DNA from: Enterobacter cancerogenus
GTDB lineage: Bacteria; Pseudomonadota; Gammaproteobacteria; Enterobacterales; Enterobacteriaceae
Direction: 5' to 3'
Assembly (NCBI RefSeq): GCF_019047785.1
Contig: NZ_CP077290.1
Coordinates: 2,542,001 to 2,606,000, forward strand
DNA length: 64,000 nt
Below, piece after piece: positions 56,732 to 64,000 of the stretch; within the stretch, counting starts at the first letter, position 1, and every line of letters begins with the position of its first letter. Position numbers and translations under genes: made by a program. Below the pieces are notes generated by a model. The model was given only the letters and a program-made list of their open reading frames with translations, did no database searches and was not told the origin of the DNA.

Positions 56732-57982
56732 TCAATCAATAAACCGCTTCCTCACCCTTTCAAGCGGGGCGATAAGTAAATTAATAAGCGGCTTGCGGTC
56801 GATAACGATATCCGCGTTCACGGTCATTCCGCCCATCAGCAGCCGTTTTTTCTTGTCCGGGTCGCTAAACCACGAAGGAACGCGCACCTTCGCGAGATAG
56901 TAGTTCTGCCCTTCCTGGAGCGGGATCAGCGCCGAATGGGCGTCGATATTGACCTCATAGAAATCGGACAGCGTGGCGTCAACCGAGCCATATTTATCCA
57001 CCGGCCAGGAGTCGAAGCGCAGTTTGACCTTGTCCCCTTTCGCCACCCGGCCAACGCCCGTAGCCGGGACGTAGAGATACCCCTCCATCGTCGCGGTGGT
57101 GTTTTTGCGGATCACCACCACCACCTCGCTGTTTTGTGTAATAGCGCGTCCGGGCGGGAAATTGATGGCCACAACGTACCCCTCGGCGGGAGCCAGCATC
57201 GACATGGTCGAACTGCCCCGGCTGGAGAGATTGCGGTCAATTTCACTGATGCGGTTTTTCACGTACAGCTGCTCTTCGCTCAGGGAGTCGATTTGCGACT
57301 GCGTGCTGTCCGACAGGCTGGTTTTCCGCGCCTCCAGATCGAGAATGGTGCTCTCCTCCAGCGTCAGGTTCAGCTGGGCGTTGAGCACATCGTTATGGCT
57401 TTTATCGAGGTCAACCTTCGACACATACCCCTTCCCGGAGATGGCTTTCCACGCGTTGTAGGTATCCGTGCTGTTTTTCAGCAGCGCGCGCAGCTTCTTG
57501 ACCTTGTCCCGCGACACGGCGATCTGCCGGTCGGTGATATTCAGCTGCTGCGCCAGATTCTTACGGTATGAGGCGATAGAGTCATCAATGGCCTGAATAC
57601 GCTGTTCGCTGCGCTTTTTCTCGGCCTCCATCTGCTGGCGGTCGAACTGCACCACCGACCCCTGCTTGCCGCCATAGTCCTGCGATACCGTAAACAGCGG
57701 GTCGTTTTCCTTCACGTAATCGCCCGGACGCACCGCGAAATCGACGATGGTGCCGGACTCTCTGGCCCGCACTTCGACATCGCCCTGCGCGGGGATCAGC
57801 ACCCCGCGCGCCAGCGTGGTTTCGGAAAAATTAAACACCACGGAAAAAATCAGCAAGCAGAGAAAAAAGGAGATAAACAGCGCCAGCACGGCCTTTAGCC
57901 GGGGGGCGTTAATCTGGTAACTCTTTGAAAAGTGGTTCGGGATCAGCGCCCGACGCTGTCGGCTACGGTTTTTTAATTTCAC
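56732..57982 (-). CDS. HlyD-family periplasmic adaptor (peptide export)
   Basis: 416 residues. One membrane helix (about 30-52), then the lipoyl half VRARESGTIVDFAVRPGDYVKENDPLF, a long coiled coil (about 110-245) and the second lipoyl/beta-barrel part with APAEGYVVAINFPPGRAI and GYLYVPATGVGRVAKGDKVKLRFDSWP. This is the CvaA/HlyD architecture that links an inner-membrane ABC exporter to TolC. It is the last gene of the set that includes the C39 exporter, 6 bp after the unknown protein gene. Confidence 0.88.
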   Translation of the reverse strand: MKLKNRSRQRRALIPNHFSKSYQINAPRLKAVLALFISFFLCLLIFSVVFNFSETTLARGVLIPAQGDVEVRARESGTIVDFAVRPGDYVKENDPLFTVSQDYGGKQGSVVQFDRQQMEAEKKRSEQRIQAIDDSIASYRKNLAQQLNITDRQIAVSRDKVKKLRALLKNSTDTYNAWKAISGKGYVSKVDLDKSHNDVLNAQLNLTLEESTILDLEARKTSLSDSTQSQIDSLSEEQLYVKNRISEIDRNLSSRGSSTMSMLAPAEGYVVAINFPPGRAITQNSEVVVVIRKNTTATMEGYLYVPATGVGRVAKGDKVKLRFDSWPVDKYGSVDATLSDFYEVNIDAHSALIPLQEGQNYYLAKVRVPSWFSDPDKKKRLLMGGMTVNADIVIDRKPLINLLIAPLERVRKRFID

Positions 57983-57988
57983 AACATG

Positions 57989-58738
57989 TCATCCATGATA
58001 AATCACTGAAAGATCGTCCCACGCACTCCAGAGCGTGGGGGTGCTATGCAGCGCATTCAGCGTGGCGGTCGCGGCCTGGCGGTAATCCGCTGGCGCATAG
58101 CGCTGGCTCTCCAGTCCAAACGCCGGGGAATGGAGCGACCCCGTGGGCAGCAAGGTACGAATGCTGTAGCCGTATCGCGTCAGAAACCGCGTTGAGACAT
58201 CCGTAAGCCACGCAGCCTGATCGCCCGCCCGGGCCATAAACAGCGGCGCGCCCGGCAGGCGCTCGTCCATCATCAGCACCGTTACCAGACGCTGGCGGGC
58301 AAAGAAGGACCCTGCGCGACGCGCCTCATGCGCGGCCATCAGCTTGTGCAGCGCGGGATAGTGGCTGATGCACTGAAAGCGCACATCGTCCGGCGCGGTG
58401 GATAACAGCGCGTCCATCACCAGCCCAAACCCCGCCCAGCGCATCCCCAGCAGCAGCGTGCGTTGTGAGGCGTAGAAGTCCTGCTCACGGGTAAACGCCG
58501 CCACGCGCGGATGCAGATCGAAGCGCACGTTACGCCGCCAGAGCGCGGGCGGGAAAACCTGCTCCACGAAGCCGAATCCGCTCAGCTCGCGGGCGTTCTC
58601 GCGCAGGAATTCGGCCGGGACATCGCTCTCTGCGCAGCGCATAAACTGGCTGTAGTTTTGCGTAATCCGGCTTCCCAGCGGCGTGCGCCCGACCTGACGG
58701 GCACAAAGATGGGCGTAGATCCGCGGAAGCAACATCAT
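57989..58738 (-). CDS. Unrecognised 249-residue protein between the C39 exporter and HlyD genes
   Basis: A soluble, Arg- and Ala-rich protein without signal peptide; no motif I recognise. Notable stretches are NYSQFMRCAESDVPAEF, a short hydrophobic stretch LLLGMRWAGFGLVMDALL (about 96-113) and VTVLMMDERLPGAPLFMARAG. Its ATG overlaps the exporter stop (ATGA), and HlyD follows 6 bp later, so it is an integral part of the export operon. It could modify, chaperone or give immunity to the peptides; the sequence does not decide. Confidence 0.7.
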   Translation of the reverse strand: MMLLPRIYAHLCARQVGRTPLGSRITQNYSQFMRCAESDVPAEFLRENARELSGFGFVEQVFPPALWRRNVRFDLHPRVAAFTREQDFYASQRTLLLGMRWAGFGLVMDALLSTAPDDVRFQCISHYPALHKLMAAHEARRAGSFFARQRLVTVLMMDERLPGAPLFMARAGDQAAWLTDVSTRFLTRYGYSIRTLLPTGSLHSPAFGLESQRYAPADYRQAATATLNALHSTPTLWSAWDDLSVIYHG

Positions 58739-60831
58739 GGCTCACTCTCCCGCAGGGTGCCGTTTTCCATGGTGTAGCACCGCCCCTCGCAGCCGACCAC
58801 GTCAGGCGAGTGGGTGACAAACACCAGCCCGATCCCCAGGCTTCGCAGGTTTGCCAGCACCTTCTGCGCGGTGGTTTTATCGAGATTGGCGGTCACTTCA
58901 TCGCACAGCAGCAGCTTCGGCTGGCTGTACAGCGCGCGCGCCAGTACCAGACGCTGCATCTCTCCCGCGGAGAAAAAGGTATTCCCCGGCAGCAGCTGCG
59001 TTTCATAGCCGTGCGGCAGACGTGCCACCACGCTATCGACTTCCGCCAGCCGGCAGGCCTCGATAACCCGCTCTTTATCCGGGGCGCTGTCAAAGCAGGC
59101 AATGTTGTCCAGAATCGATCCGGTAAAGAGAATATCGTCCGCATGGACGATGCGGATCTGCTGGCGCAGCGAGGAGAGATCGCACTCGTGAATGGGGATC
59201 GCATTGATCCGCAACGAACCCGACGTCGCCAGCAGCATGCCGGAGATCAGCCGCAGCAGTGTGGTTTTGCCGGAACCGCTCTGGCCGACAATCACCGCCT
59301 CTTCGCCCTGCTTCAGGGTCATGTTGATGTGTTTAAGCGTGGCCTCGCGTCCTGGATAAGCAAACGAAACGTCCTCAAACGCCAGGCTCACCGGCGAGGT
59401 GACGATGCGTTTGCCGAACTGGCTGGCTTCCGAGGGGGCAAACAGCAGGTCGCCCACGCGATCCAGCGGCCCCTTAAGGGCGTTTTTGTCCAGCAGCTTT
59501 TGCGCCACCTGCACCATCGCGTCGGAAAAATAGCGTTTATAGCTGATGTAGGCGTACAGCATCCCGATGCTCATCTGCCCTTCCAGAATCAGCCACGCGC
59601 CAAAGCAGACCACCAGCAGCTGTTCGGCATTGATCACCAGCAGCGAGGCCACGTCAAAGCGGGCCAGCAGCCGCTCTTTGCGCATCAGGCCGGCGATATG
59701 CTCGCGCTGGGATTTATCCATCACCGCATCCCGCGCCTGCTCCATATTGTTTGCTTTAAGCGTAATGATGCCTTTCTGGGTCTCCACCAGCAGGGATTCA
59801 TACTGCGCGGTGCGTTCAATGGAATCATCCACGGCGCGCTGATAGGGGCCAATCAGTGAAAAGCGGATCAGGAAGAAGACGCCCATCAGCAGCAGGGTCA
59901 GCACCGCAATCTTCACGTTATACAGCAGCATAAACAGCAGGCTGGTGAAGGCGATCAGGCAGGAAAAAAGGATTTGTACATAGCCATTGCTGATGAACTC
60001 CGCGCAGGCGTGGAGCGATTTCTCAATCGCCAGCACGATGCCCGGCGGACGCGAGCGGAACCAGCTGGTTTGGGTGCGCAGCATGTAGTGGCGCACGGAC
60101 TGGCTCAGGTCGTCATAGGCGATGTTGCGCATCAGGATCTCAAGCAGCTGCTTGAGGAATTTGCCTATCACTTCAAAAATAAAGACGATCGCAAAGATGG
60201 CGGTGAGCAGGATCACCAGGTCACTGTCGCTGCGGGCAATCGCCTCATCCATAATCAGCTGCACGTAGGTGGGGCTGGCCAGCATGGTGATAAGGGTAAA
60301 AATAGAGAGCACGAACAGCAGCAGCTGGCGCTGGAACAGGCTCGGGGATTTATTCGCCAGCCGCCCGAGGGTCAGCGTGTCGTCCGGCGTTTTCTTTTCA
60401 AAACGCGGGGTGGGTTTTAGCTCCAGCACATAGCCGGAGAAGAGTTTTTCCGCTTCCTTAAGGCGATAACGACGTACGCCGCTCGCAGGGTCGTGGACGG
60501 TAACGCTGCGGCTGTCGACCTTCACGATGACCACAAAATGGTTCCCGCGCCAGAAGGCGATAAGCGGCAGCTCCGAGGTTTCTATTTCAGTGATTTCGCC
60601 TTTTAACACCCGGCCCGTCATATTTTTATCGCTGGCAAGGGTCATCAATTCCGCCATTGAGGTGCCCGCGTCGGCAGACACCGAGATCTCCCGGCGTAGC
60701 TGGCTTACAGAGACATGGTGCTCGTAATGCCCCATCACCATCGCCAGGCAGGCCAGACCACATTCGGTAAATTCATGCTGACGAATAACAGGGGTTTTAC
60801 CCTGCTTCTTATACTGAAAAAGCGAAAACAT
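58735..60831 (-). CDS. C39 peptidase-containing ABC exporter (CvaB/LagD-type)
   Basis: 698 residues. N-terminal C39 peptidase (about 10-140): Gln18, Cys24 in HEFTECGLACLAMVMGH, the His in RGNHFVVIVK and Asp in TVHDPASG make the catalytic set that cuts after double glycine. Six-helix membrane domain (about 165-440), then the ATPase: Walker A VGQSGSGKTTLLRL, signature FSAGEMQRLVLARAL, Walker B LLLCDEVTANLD and VTHSPD. It should process and export the two GG-leader peptides encoded just upstream. A terminator separates it from them. Confidence 0.92.
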   Translation of the reverse strand: MFSLFQYKKQGKTPVIRQHEFTECGLACLAMVMGHYEHHVSVSQLRREISVSADAGTSMAELMTLASDKNMTGRVLKGEITEIETSELPLIAFWRGNHFVVIVKVDSRSVTVHDPASGVRRYRLKEAEKLFSGYVLELKPTPRFEKKTPDDTLTLGRLANKSPSLFQRQLLLFVLSIFTLITMLASPTYVQLIMDEAIARSDSDLVILLTAIFAIVFIFEVIGKFLKQLLEILMRNIAYDDLSQSVRHYMLRTQTSWFRSRPPGIVLAIEKSLHACAEFISNGYVQILFSCLIAFTSLLFMLLYNVKIAVLTLLLMGVFFLIRFSLIGPYQRAVDDSIERTAQYESLLVETQKGIITLKANNMEQARDAVMDKSQREHIAGLMRKERLLARFDVASLLVINAEQLLVVCFGAWLILEGQMSIGMLYAYISYKRYFSDAMVQVAQKLLDKNALKGPLDRVGDLLFAPSEASQFGKRIVTSPVSLAFEDVSFAYPGREATLKHINMTLKQGEEAVIVGQSGSGKTTLLRLISGMLLATSGSLRINAIPIHECDLSSLRQQIRIVHADDILFTGSILDNIACFDSAPDKERVIEACRLAEVDSVVARLPHGYETQLLPGNTFFSAGEMQRLVLARALYSQPKLLLCDEVTANLDKTTAQKVLANLRSLGIGLVFVTHSPDVVGCEGRCYTMENGTLRESEP

Positions 60832-60850
60832 AATGATCCGTGGCTGAAAT

Positions 60851-60878
60851 AAAAAAATGGCCCGGCAAGGCGGGCCAT
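60851..60878 (-). terminator. Rho-independent terminator between the GG peptides and their exporter
   Basis: On the minus strand atggcccg, a short loop and cgggccat form a G+C-rich hairpin followed by seven T, 20 bp after the second peptide gene and 20 bp before the exporter. Partial read-through would yield much peptide and little transporter. Confidence 0.85.
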
Positions 60879-60897
60879 AGGAGCATAGGTCGAAAAC

Positions 60898-61083
60898 TTA
60901 TGCGCTGAAGAAGCCGCCGATGAAGCCGCCCACCAGACCGAACACGCCGCCGATGGTGCCGCCCAGCGCGCCTAACATCTGGCTGCCTGCGTTATAGCCC
61001 GCGCTTGCGCCCTGAATTGCAGCGGCAAACGGATCCCAACCACCGATGATGGCCTGTGCTTTCTTAAAATCGATAACTTGCAT
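60898..61083 (-). CDS. Double-glycine-leader glycine-zipper peptide 2
   Basis: 61 residues. Leader of 15 residues ending AQAIIGG, then a 46-residue core starting WDPFAAAIQGASAGYNAG and ending in repeated G-x-x-x-G / GG steps (GALGGTIGGVFGLVGGFIGGFF). The core is hydrophobic, Cys-free and lacks Lys and Arg. The leader pattern (I-x-F-x3-A-x-x-I-I-G-G) matches peptide 1, 23 bp upstream. Glycine-zipper cores are seen in class II bacteriocins, which pair in membranes, but also in amyloid-like or structural peptides. AGGA precedes the ATG. Confidence 0.85.
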   Translation of the reverse strand: MQVIDFKKAQAIIGGWDPFAAAIQGASAGYNAGSQMLGALGGTIGGVFGLVGGFIGGFFSA

Positions 61084-61106
61084 GTTTCTGTTCCTGTAAT
61101 CGTGAA

Positions 61107-61301
61107 TTAGTTGTAGCTGCCAACCAGCGCGCCAAGGAAGCCCATTGCGCCACCCAGGATCCCGCCAACAACGCCGCCCACCATACCCATGATGCCTGCG
61201 CCAGTGTCGTAACCCAGCTGTGCACCTTTAACCAGACCCGCGAACGGGTTCAGCGCGCCACCGATAATGTCTTTCGCTTCTGTGAATGAAATCGCTTTCA
61301 T
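61107..61301 (-). CDS. Double-glycine-leader glycine-zipper peptide 1
   Basis: 64 residues. Leader MKAISFTEAKDIIGG, then a 49-residue core beginning ALNPFAGLVKGAQLGYDTG and continuing in a glycine-zipper stretch (GMVGGVVGGILGGAMGFLGALVG) to the C-terminal SYN. Shared with peptide 2: the leader, P-F-A at core positions 4-6, and G-A-x-x-G-Y. AGGAG precedes the ATG. It lies 73 bp after the stop of a fimbrial chaperone on the same strand; a CTTTGG/CCAAAG hairpin (61325-61343) lies between. Confidence 0.85.
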   Translation of the reverse strand: MKAISFTEAKDIIGGALNPFAGLVKGAQLGYDTGAGIMGMVGGVVGGILGGAMGFLGALVGSYN

Positions 61302-61374
61302 TTTATTCTCCTGTTGATTGAGATCTTTGGCTTTAGACCAAAGGTTAATTTCCTTTTATGAAGGAAAGCGGTTG

Positions 61375-62028
61375 CTACGGGCAGGTAGAAAGCGGAATGA
61401 TTTTATTTCCATAAATAATCATCCGCCTTGCTGGCTGCCCGGCATTATCTATTTCCAGCCGTTGTCCCGGTGGAAGATATTTTGAGTTGTTATATTGCGT
61501 GCTGCACCCGACCGAGGAAACATATTTAAAATAGGTATTCCCCGTATTACTTACCACCCCGTTGCTAAACGCATAATCAAAATGTCTTGTCCACGGACGG
61601 ACAATCAAAATCGCCTCAAGCGAAACCACCACATCCGACTGAATGCGTTGGCCTTTACTCATTACAACCCGCGCCTGTAGCGGCGTCTCGGTGAATTTTA
61701 CGCGATAATAACGCTCTTTATCGTCGTGCGGGCCGGTATAGTAAAACTTAAACCCGGCGCGCTCGCCGCTCCCCAGCGTCAATTGTTTTGGCGAGAACAT
61801 CAGCTCGCCATCTTTTATTTCAGTCTCTTTCCCTTTTTGTTTAGGGACGTCTACCTGGATAAGTGAGACAGTATAATTCTGCCTTTCACTGGTATCGTTT
61901 TTTATAGGCTGAAAAACAACTTCCTTTTCTGGCAAAAAATCAATATTCAGACTTTCGATAATTAAAGCATTTGCCCCGAAAGAAATGAAGCAATTTATTG
62001 CGAAAATAGCCAGGATTTTTGCAGTCAT
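61375..62028 (-). CDS. ECP/alpha-type fimbrial chaperone
   Basis: 217 residues with a signal peptide (cleavage near ANA, residue 21). Beta-rich chaperone of the EcpB/EcpE type, not the FimC type: LIIESLNIDFLPEKEVVFQPIKN, then LTLGSGERAGFKFYYTGPHDDKERYYRVKFTE (the edge-strand region) and two Cys near the C-terminus (VGCSTQYN, LSTCP). It follows the tip adhesin gene by 6 bp. Start site has no good ribosome-binding site, so it may be coupled to the upstream gene. Confidence 0.75.
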   Translation of the reverse strand: MTAKILAIFAINCFISFGANALIIESLNIDFLPEKEVVFQPIKNDTSERQNYTVSLIQVDVPKQKGKETEIKDGELMFSPKQLTLGSGERAGFKFYYTGPHDDKERYYRVKFTETPLQARVVMSKGQRIQSDVVVSLEAILIVRPWTRHFDYAFSNGVVSNTGNTYFKYVSSVGCSTQYNNSKYLPPGQRLEIDNAGQPARRMIIYGNKIIPLSTCP

Positions 62029-62034
62029 ATTCGT

Positions 62035-63633
62035 TTAATTCCAGGATGCACTGACGTCTATTTTCCCTTGCGCGGTTACTTCGCCAAACCAGTCATTCCC
62101 GTCATAGGTTGTTTTCGATACAGGGTTATCCATCACAAACTGCAGTACCAGCGGCGTTTTCCACAGCCACAGGTCCGTGACCCCGGAGCTCATTTTGTCC
62201 CACTCGGACGCGTGGGTGGCAGGTGCTGGTACCTGGAGGGCCTCGCCTTTGCAGTTATGCGCCAGCAGCGTCTGGCTTTTGCCCACCAGCACGTTGCCCG
62301 GGATCGGGACGGTAAAACCGTTGCCGCTGAAGGCACAGTAATCCACCCCGTTCAGGCTCCGCGTTGGCCCGGTCACTTTGACCGTTACCGCCACGGCAGC
62401 ATCGCTTTGTGCGCCGCTGTAGGTAATGGTGTAGGGGATCTCAATGGGCGTTTCGCCAATGATCCCCGTGCCGGACCCGCCCAGACCGTTCGGGTCGAGC
62501 GTATAGTCAGGGTTATCCGGCACAATCTCCAGCCCCGGCTCGATCGGGTTGATCACCACGCCGCCGCCCGGCTGGAAGCAGAAGTCCGCCGCCAGCGAGC
62601 TGTTGCCCGGCGTCAGGCACAGGCTAACGATATTGCCAATGCCGGTGCCGTCACCCGCCTGCGCCACGCTCAAAATCAGCGCCTTTGGCAAAAAGATTTT
62701 GAGGTAGGCTTTGCCGCCGTTTTTTTGCGGCGCTGCGAGGAAGGTTTGTGCCAGCACGCGGGTATCGCTCTGGATACCGCCGGAGATGCTGTACCAGTTG
62801 CTCTCATCAAACGTCAGCTCGGCGGCCAGGCCAGTGCCGCCGCTCATGTGCGACTGCAGCACGCTGTTCACGCGTGATGAGGTGAGCGCCAGTCCGGGGC
62901 TGTAGCCGGTAACATCCTCGCCGATAAAGGTGTATTCCATCAGGTCGCACAGCACCCCCGATATTGTATTTCGGGTGTATTTGGTGCAGGCGGCCCCCGT
63001 TGACCCGTCAACAATCGTGACCTCGCCGCTGATCGGGTCAATTCCCAGGTCCAACTCCCGGGAGTTGGTCATCGTCATCGTCCCCACCTTGTGCAGCGTG
63101 TTGGTGGTCGTCACTTTGTTGATGGACGACGTTTGCGGCGTGGAGGTAATGGTCACCTCGTCACCCGGCGCGGCGTTGAGCAGCGCGTTAAAGAACGGAT
63201 CGCCCAACACCCAGCGGCCATAGGAGGTCCCCGGCTCCATCACCGGCGGCTTCACCACCATCGACGTGTCGCTGTAGCTGGTAGTCGGGGTGTAGCCGGC
63301 GGTACCGCAGCTCGATGAGCACGACGTCCCTTTAAAAAACGGCGAGGCGCTGGAGCCGGTGACGGAAAAGTTAATCGTCAACGCACTGCCCGCAGGCCCG
63401 CTATAGCTGTTATCCGGGATGTAGGTGGCGACCCCGTTGTTGGCCTTTGCGCTCAACGCAGGCCACTCCCGCGAACCGTGTAAAAAGGCGGTCGAGGTGC
63501 TGTTCAGGCTAAACAGCCCTGCGGTATTACCCGTCCCGTTGTTGTCGGGATTATTAATGGCGAAATAGGGCAACTGCTGCGCCTGAGCCGCCGCGCTCAT
63601 CAGGAGCAAATTAAGAGCGAATATCTTTTTCAT
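62035..63633 (-). CDS. EcpD-like fimbrial tip adhesin/polymerised subunit
   Basis: The ATG at 63633 gives 532 residues with signal peptide MKKIFALNLLLMSAAAQA. It is the length of E. coli EcpD (547), and its end GNDWFGEVTAQGKIDVSASW matches the EcpD C-terminus in pattern; VTGPTRSLNGVDYCAF in the preceding domain also matches. Two-domain layout: N-terminal host-binding region to about 350 and a C-terminal pilin-like domain. It overlaps the usher 3' end by 23 bp. The open frame reaches 63771 but overlaps the usher. Confidence 0.78.
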   Translation of the reverse strand: MKKIFALNLLLMSAAAQAQQLPYFAINNPDNNGTGNTAGLFSLNSTSTAFLHGSREWPALSAKANNGVATYIPDNSYSGPAGSALTINFSVTGSSASPFFKGTSCSSSCGTAGYTPTTSYSDTSMVVKPPVMEPGTSYGRWVLGDPFFNALLNAAPGDEVTITSTPQTSSINKVTTTNTLHKVGTMTMTNSRELDLGIDPISGEVTIVDGSTGAACTKYTRNTISGVLCDLMEYTFIGEDVTGYSPGLALTSSRVNSVLQSHMSGGTGLAAELTFDESNWYSISGGIQSDTRVLAQTFLAAPQKNGGKAYLKIFLPKALILSVAQAGDGTGIGNIVSLCLTPGNSSLAADFCFQPGGGVVINPIEPGLEIVPDNPDYTLDPNGLGGSGTGIIGETPIEIPYTITYSGAQSDAAVAVTVKVTGPTRSLNGVDYCAFSGNGFTVPIPGNVLVGKSQTLLAHNCKGEALQVPAPATHASEWDKMSSGVTDLWLWKTPLVLQFVMDNPVSKTTYDGNDWFGEVTAQGKIDVSASWN

Positions 63634-64000
63634 CGTCACGTTCCCGTGTTCCTTTTGCTTCCTGCCAGACGTAATTGCCCTTATCGCAGGAGATGTCCCC
63701 CAGCCACAGCGCGCCGCGGTTGGACTCGATGTCCAGGCGCACCTCACAGACGCTGTCGTCCGGCGTGGCAATGCTCAGAATCGGATTGTTTTTATCCACA
63801 TCAATCACAAAGCGCCCGTCGTTTTCCGTGCGGGTCAGGCCGACATGGTTTTTGATTTGCGTCTCACCAATCGGGGAGCCGTTGGCGTCCACCAGCCGGC
63901 CAAACAGCGTGACGATTTTCTTCACCTGCGGCTTCATCACCACCGTGTTACCCGGGTAAACCGTGATGTGGCGACGCGCGTTCGCGCCAATCTCATAGCT
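63611..64000 (-). CDS. ECP/alpha-type fimbrial usher, C-terminal part (truncated by window edge)
   Basis: The frame is open to base 64000 on the minus strand, leaving the last 129 residues. They form the C-terminal plate-like domains of an EcpC/TcfC-type usher: ANARRHITVYPGNTVVMKPQ, then a carboxypeptidase-regulatory-like fold (FGRLVDANGSPIGETQIKNHVGLTRT...DGRFVIDV) and a Cys pair (VCEVRL, SCDKGN). The polar tail is rich in Asp, Glu and Arg. Confidence 0.72.
   Translation of the reverse strand, partial: SYEIGANARRHITVYPGNTVVMKPQVKKIVTLFGRLVDANGSPIGETQIKNHVGLTRTENDGRFVIDVDKNNPILSIATPDDSVCEVRLDIESNRGALWLGDISCDKGNYVWQEAKGTRERDDEKDIRS

Noticed and set aside
58810..59859. Plus-strand frame of 349 codons opposite the C39 exporter
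   Set aside because: It is antisense to the ATPase and membrane domains, which carry all expected motifs on the minus strand.
62068..62877. Plus-strand frame of 269 codons opposite the EcpD-like gene
   Set aside because: No motif or signal and an antisense-type composition; the minus-strand gene has a signal peptide and a family C-terminus.

Overview
The window is enterobacterial chromosome, most likely Enterobacter or a close relative. Positions 1-35069 follow the Escherichia coli K-12 order from the waa (LPS core) cluster through coaD, mutM, rpmGB, radC, coaBC, dut, slmA, pyrE, rph, yicC, yicG, ligB, gmk, rpoZ, spoT, trmH, recG, xanP, yicH, yicI and yicJ to the selenocysteine tRNA gene selC. 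The LPS core genes are of the Klebsiella/Enterobacter type (wabN, wabG, wabH, waaE) rather than the E. coli type. Two genes that sit in this order in K-12 are absent: dinD (between yicC and yicG) and gltS (between recG and xanP). A 242-bp tandem duplication covers the yicH/yicI junction.

Downstream of selC the content is accessory. At 35070-39640 there is an AT-rich island without a visible integrase. It begins with a two-gene cassette that reads as a type II Thoeris anti-phage system: a TIR-like ThsB (35318-35878) and a two-helix membrane protein with a macro domain, ThsA (35930-36766). It continues with a ribbon-helix-helix protein, a SymE-like toxin, a RhuM homologue, and an Hcp-like short protein with a secreted partner. 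RhuM next to selC, with a MarT-like/FidL-like regulator pair further on (41780-43070), recalls Salmonella SPI-3.

At 43916-49956 a LuxR-type regulator with a degenerate receiver domain precedes a five-gene chaperone-usher fimbrial operon (major subunit, chaperone, usher, minor subunit, tip adhesin). Then come individual genes: blc lipocalin, a MlrA/BluR-like MerR regulator, periplasmic hydroxyisourate hydrolase, a DUF523-DUF1722 protein, an SMC-like ATPase, a GlxA-type AraC regulator and an UlaG-like metallo-hydrolase whose ribosome-binding site lies in a perfect inverted repeat.

From 64000 down to 56732 on the minus strand lies the most unusual locus. The end of an ECP/alpha-type usher, an EcpD-like tip adhesin and a chaperone are followed directly by two paralogous double-glycine-leader peptides rich in glycine zippers, a terminator, a C39-peptidase ABC exporter, an unrecognised 249-residue protein and an HlyD-type adaptor. 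This joins a fimbrial operon to a type I peptide-export system. Beyond it are a broken DUF2778 (Tlde1-like) remnant and a small two-helix membrane protein.

All assignments come from reading the sequence and remembered family motifs; no database search was run.
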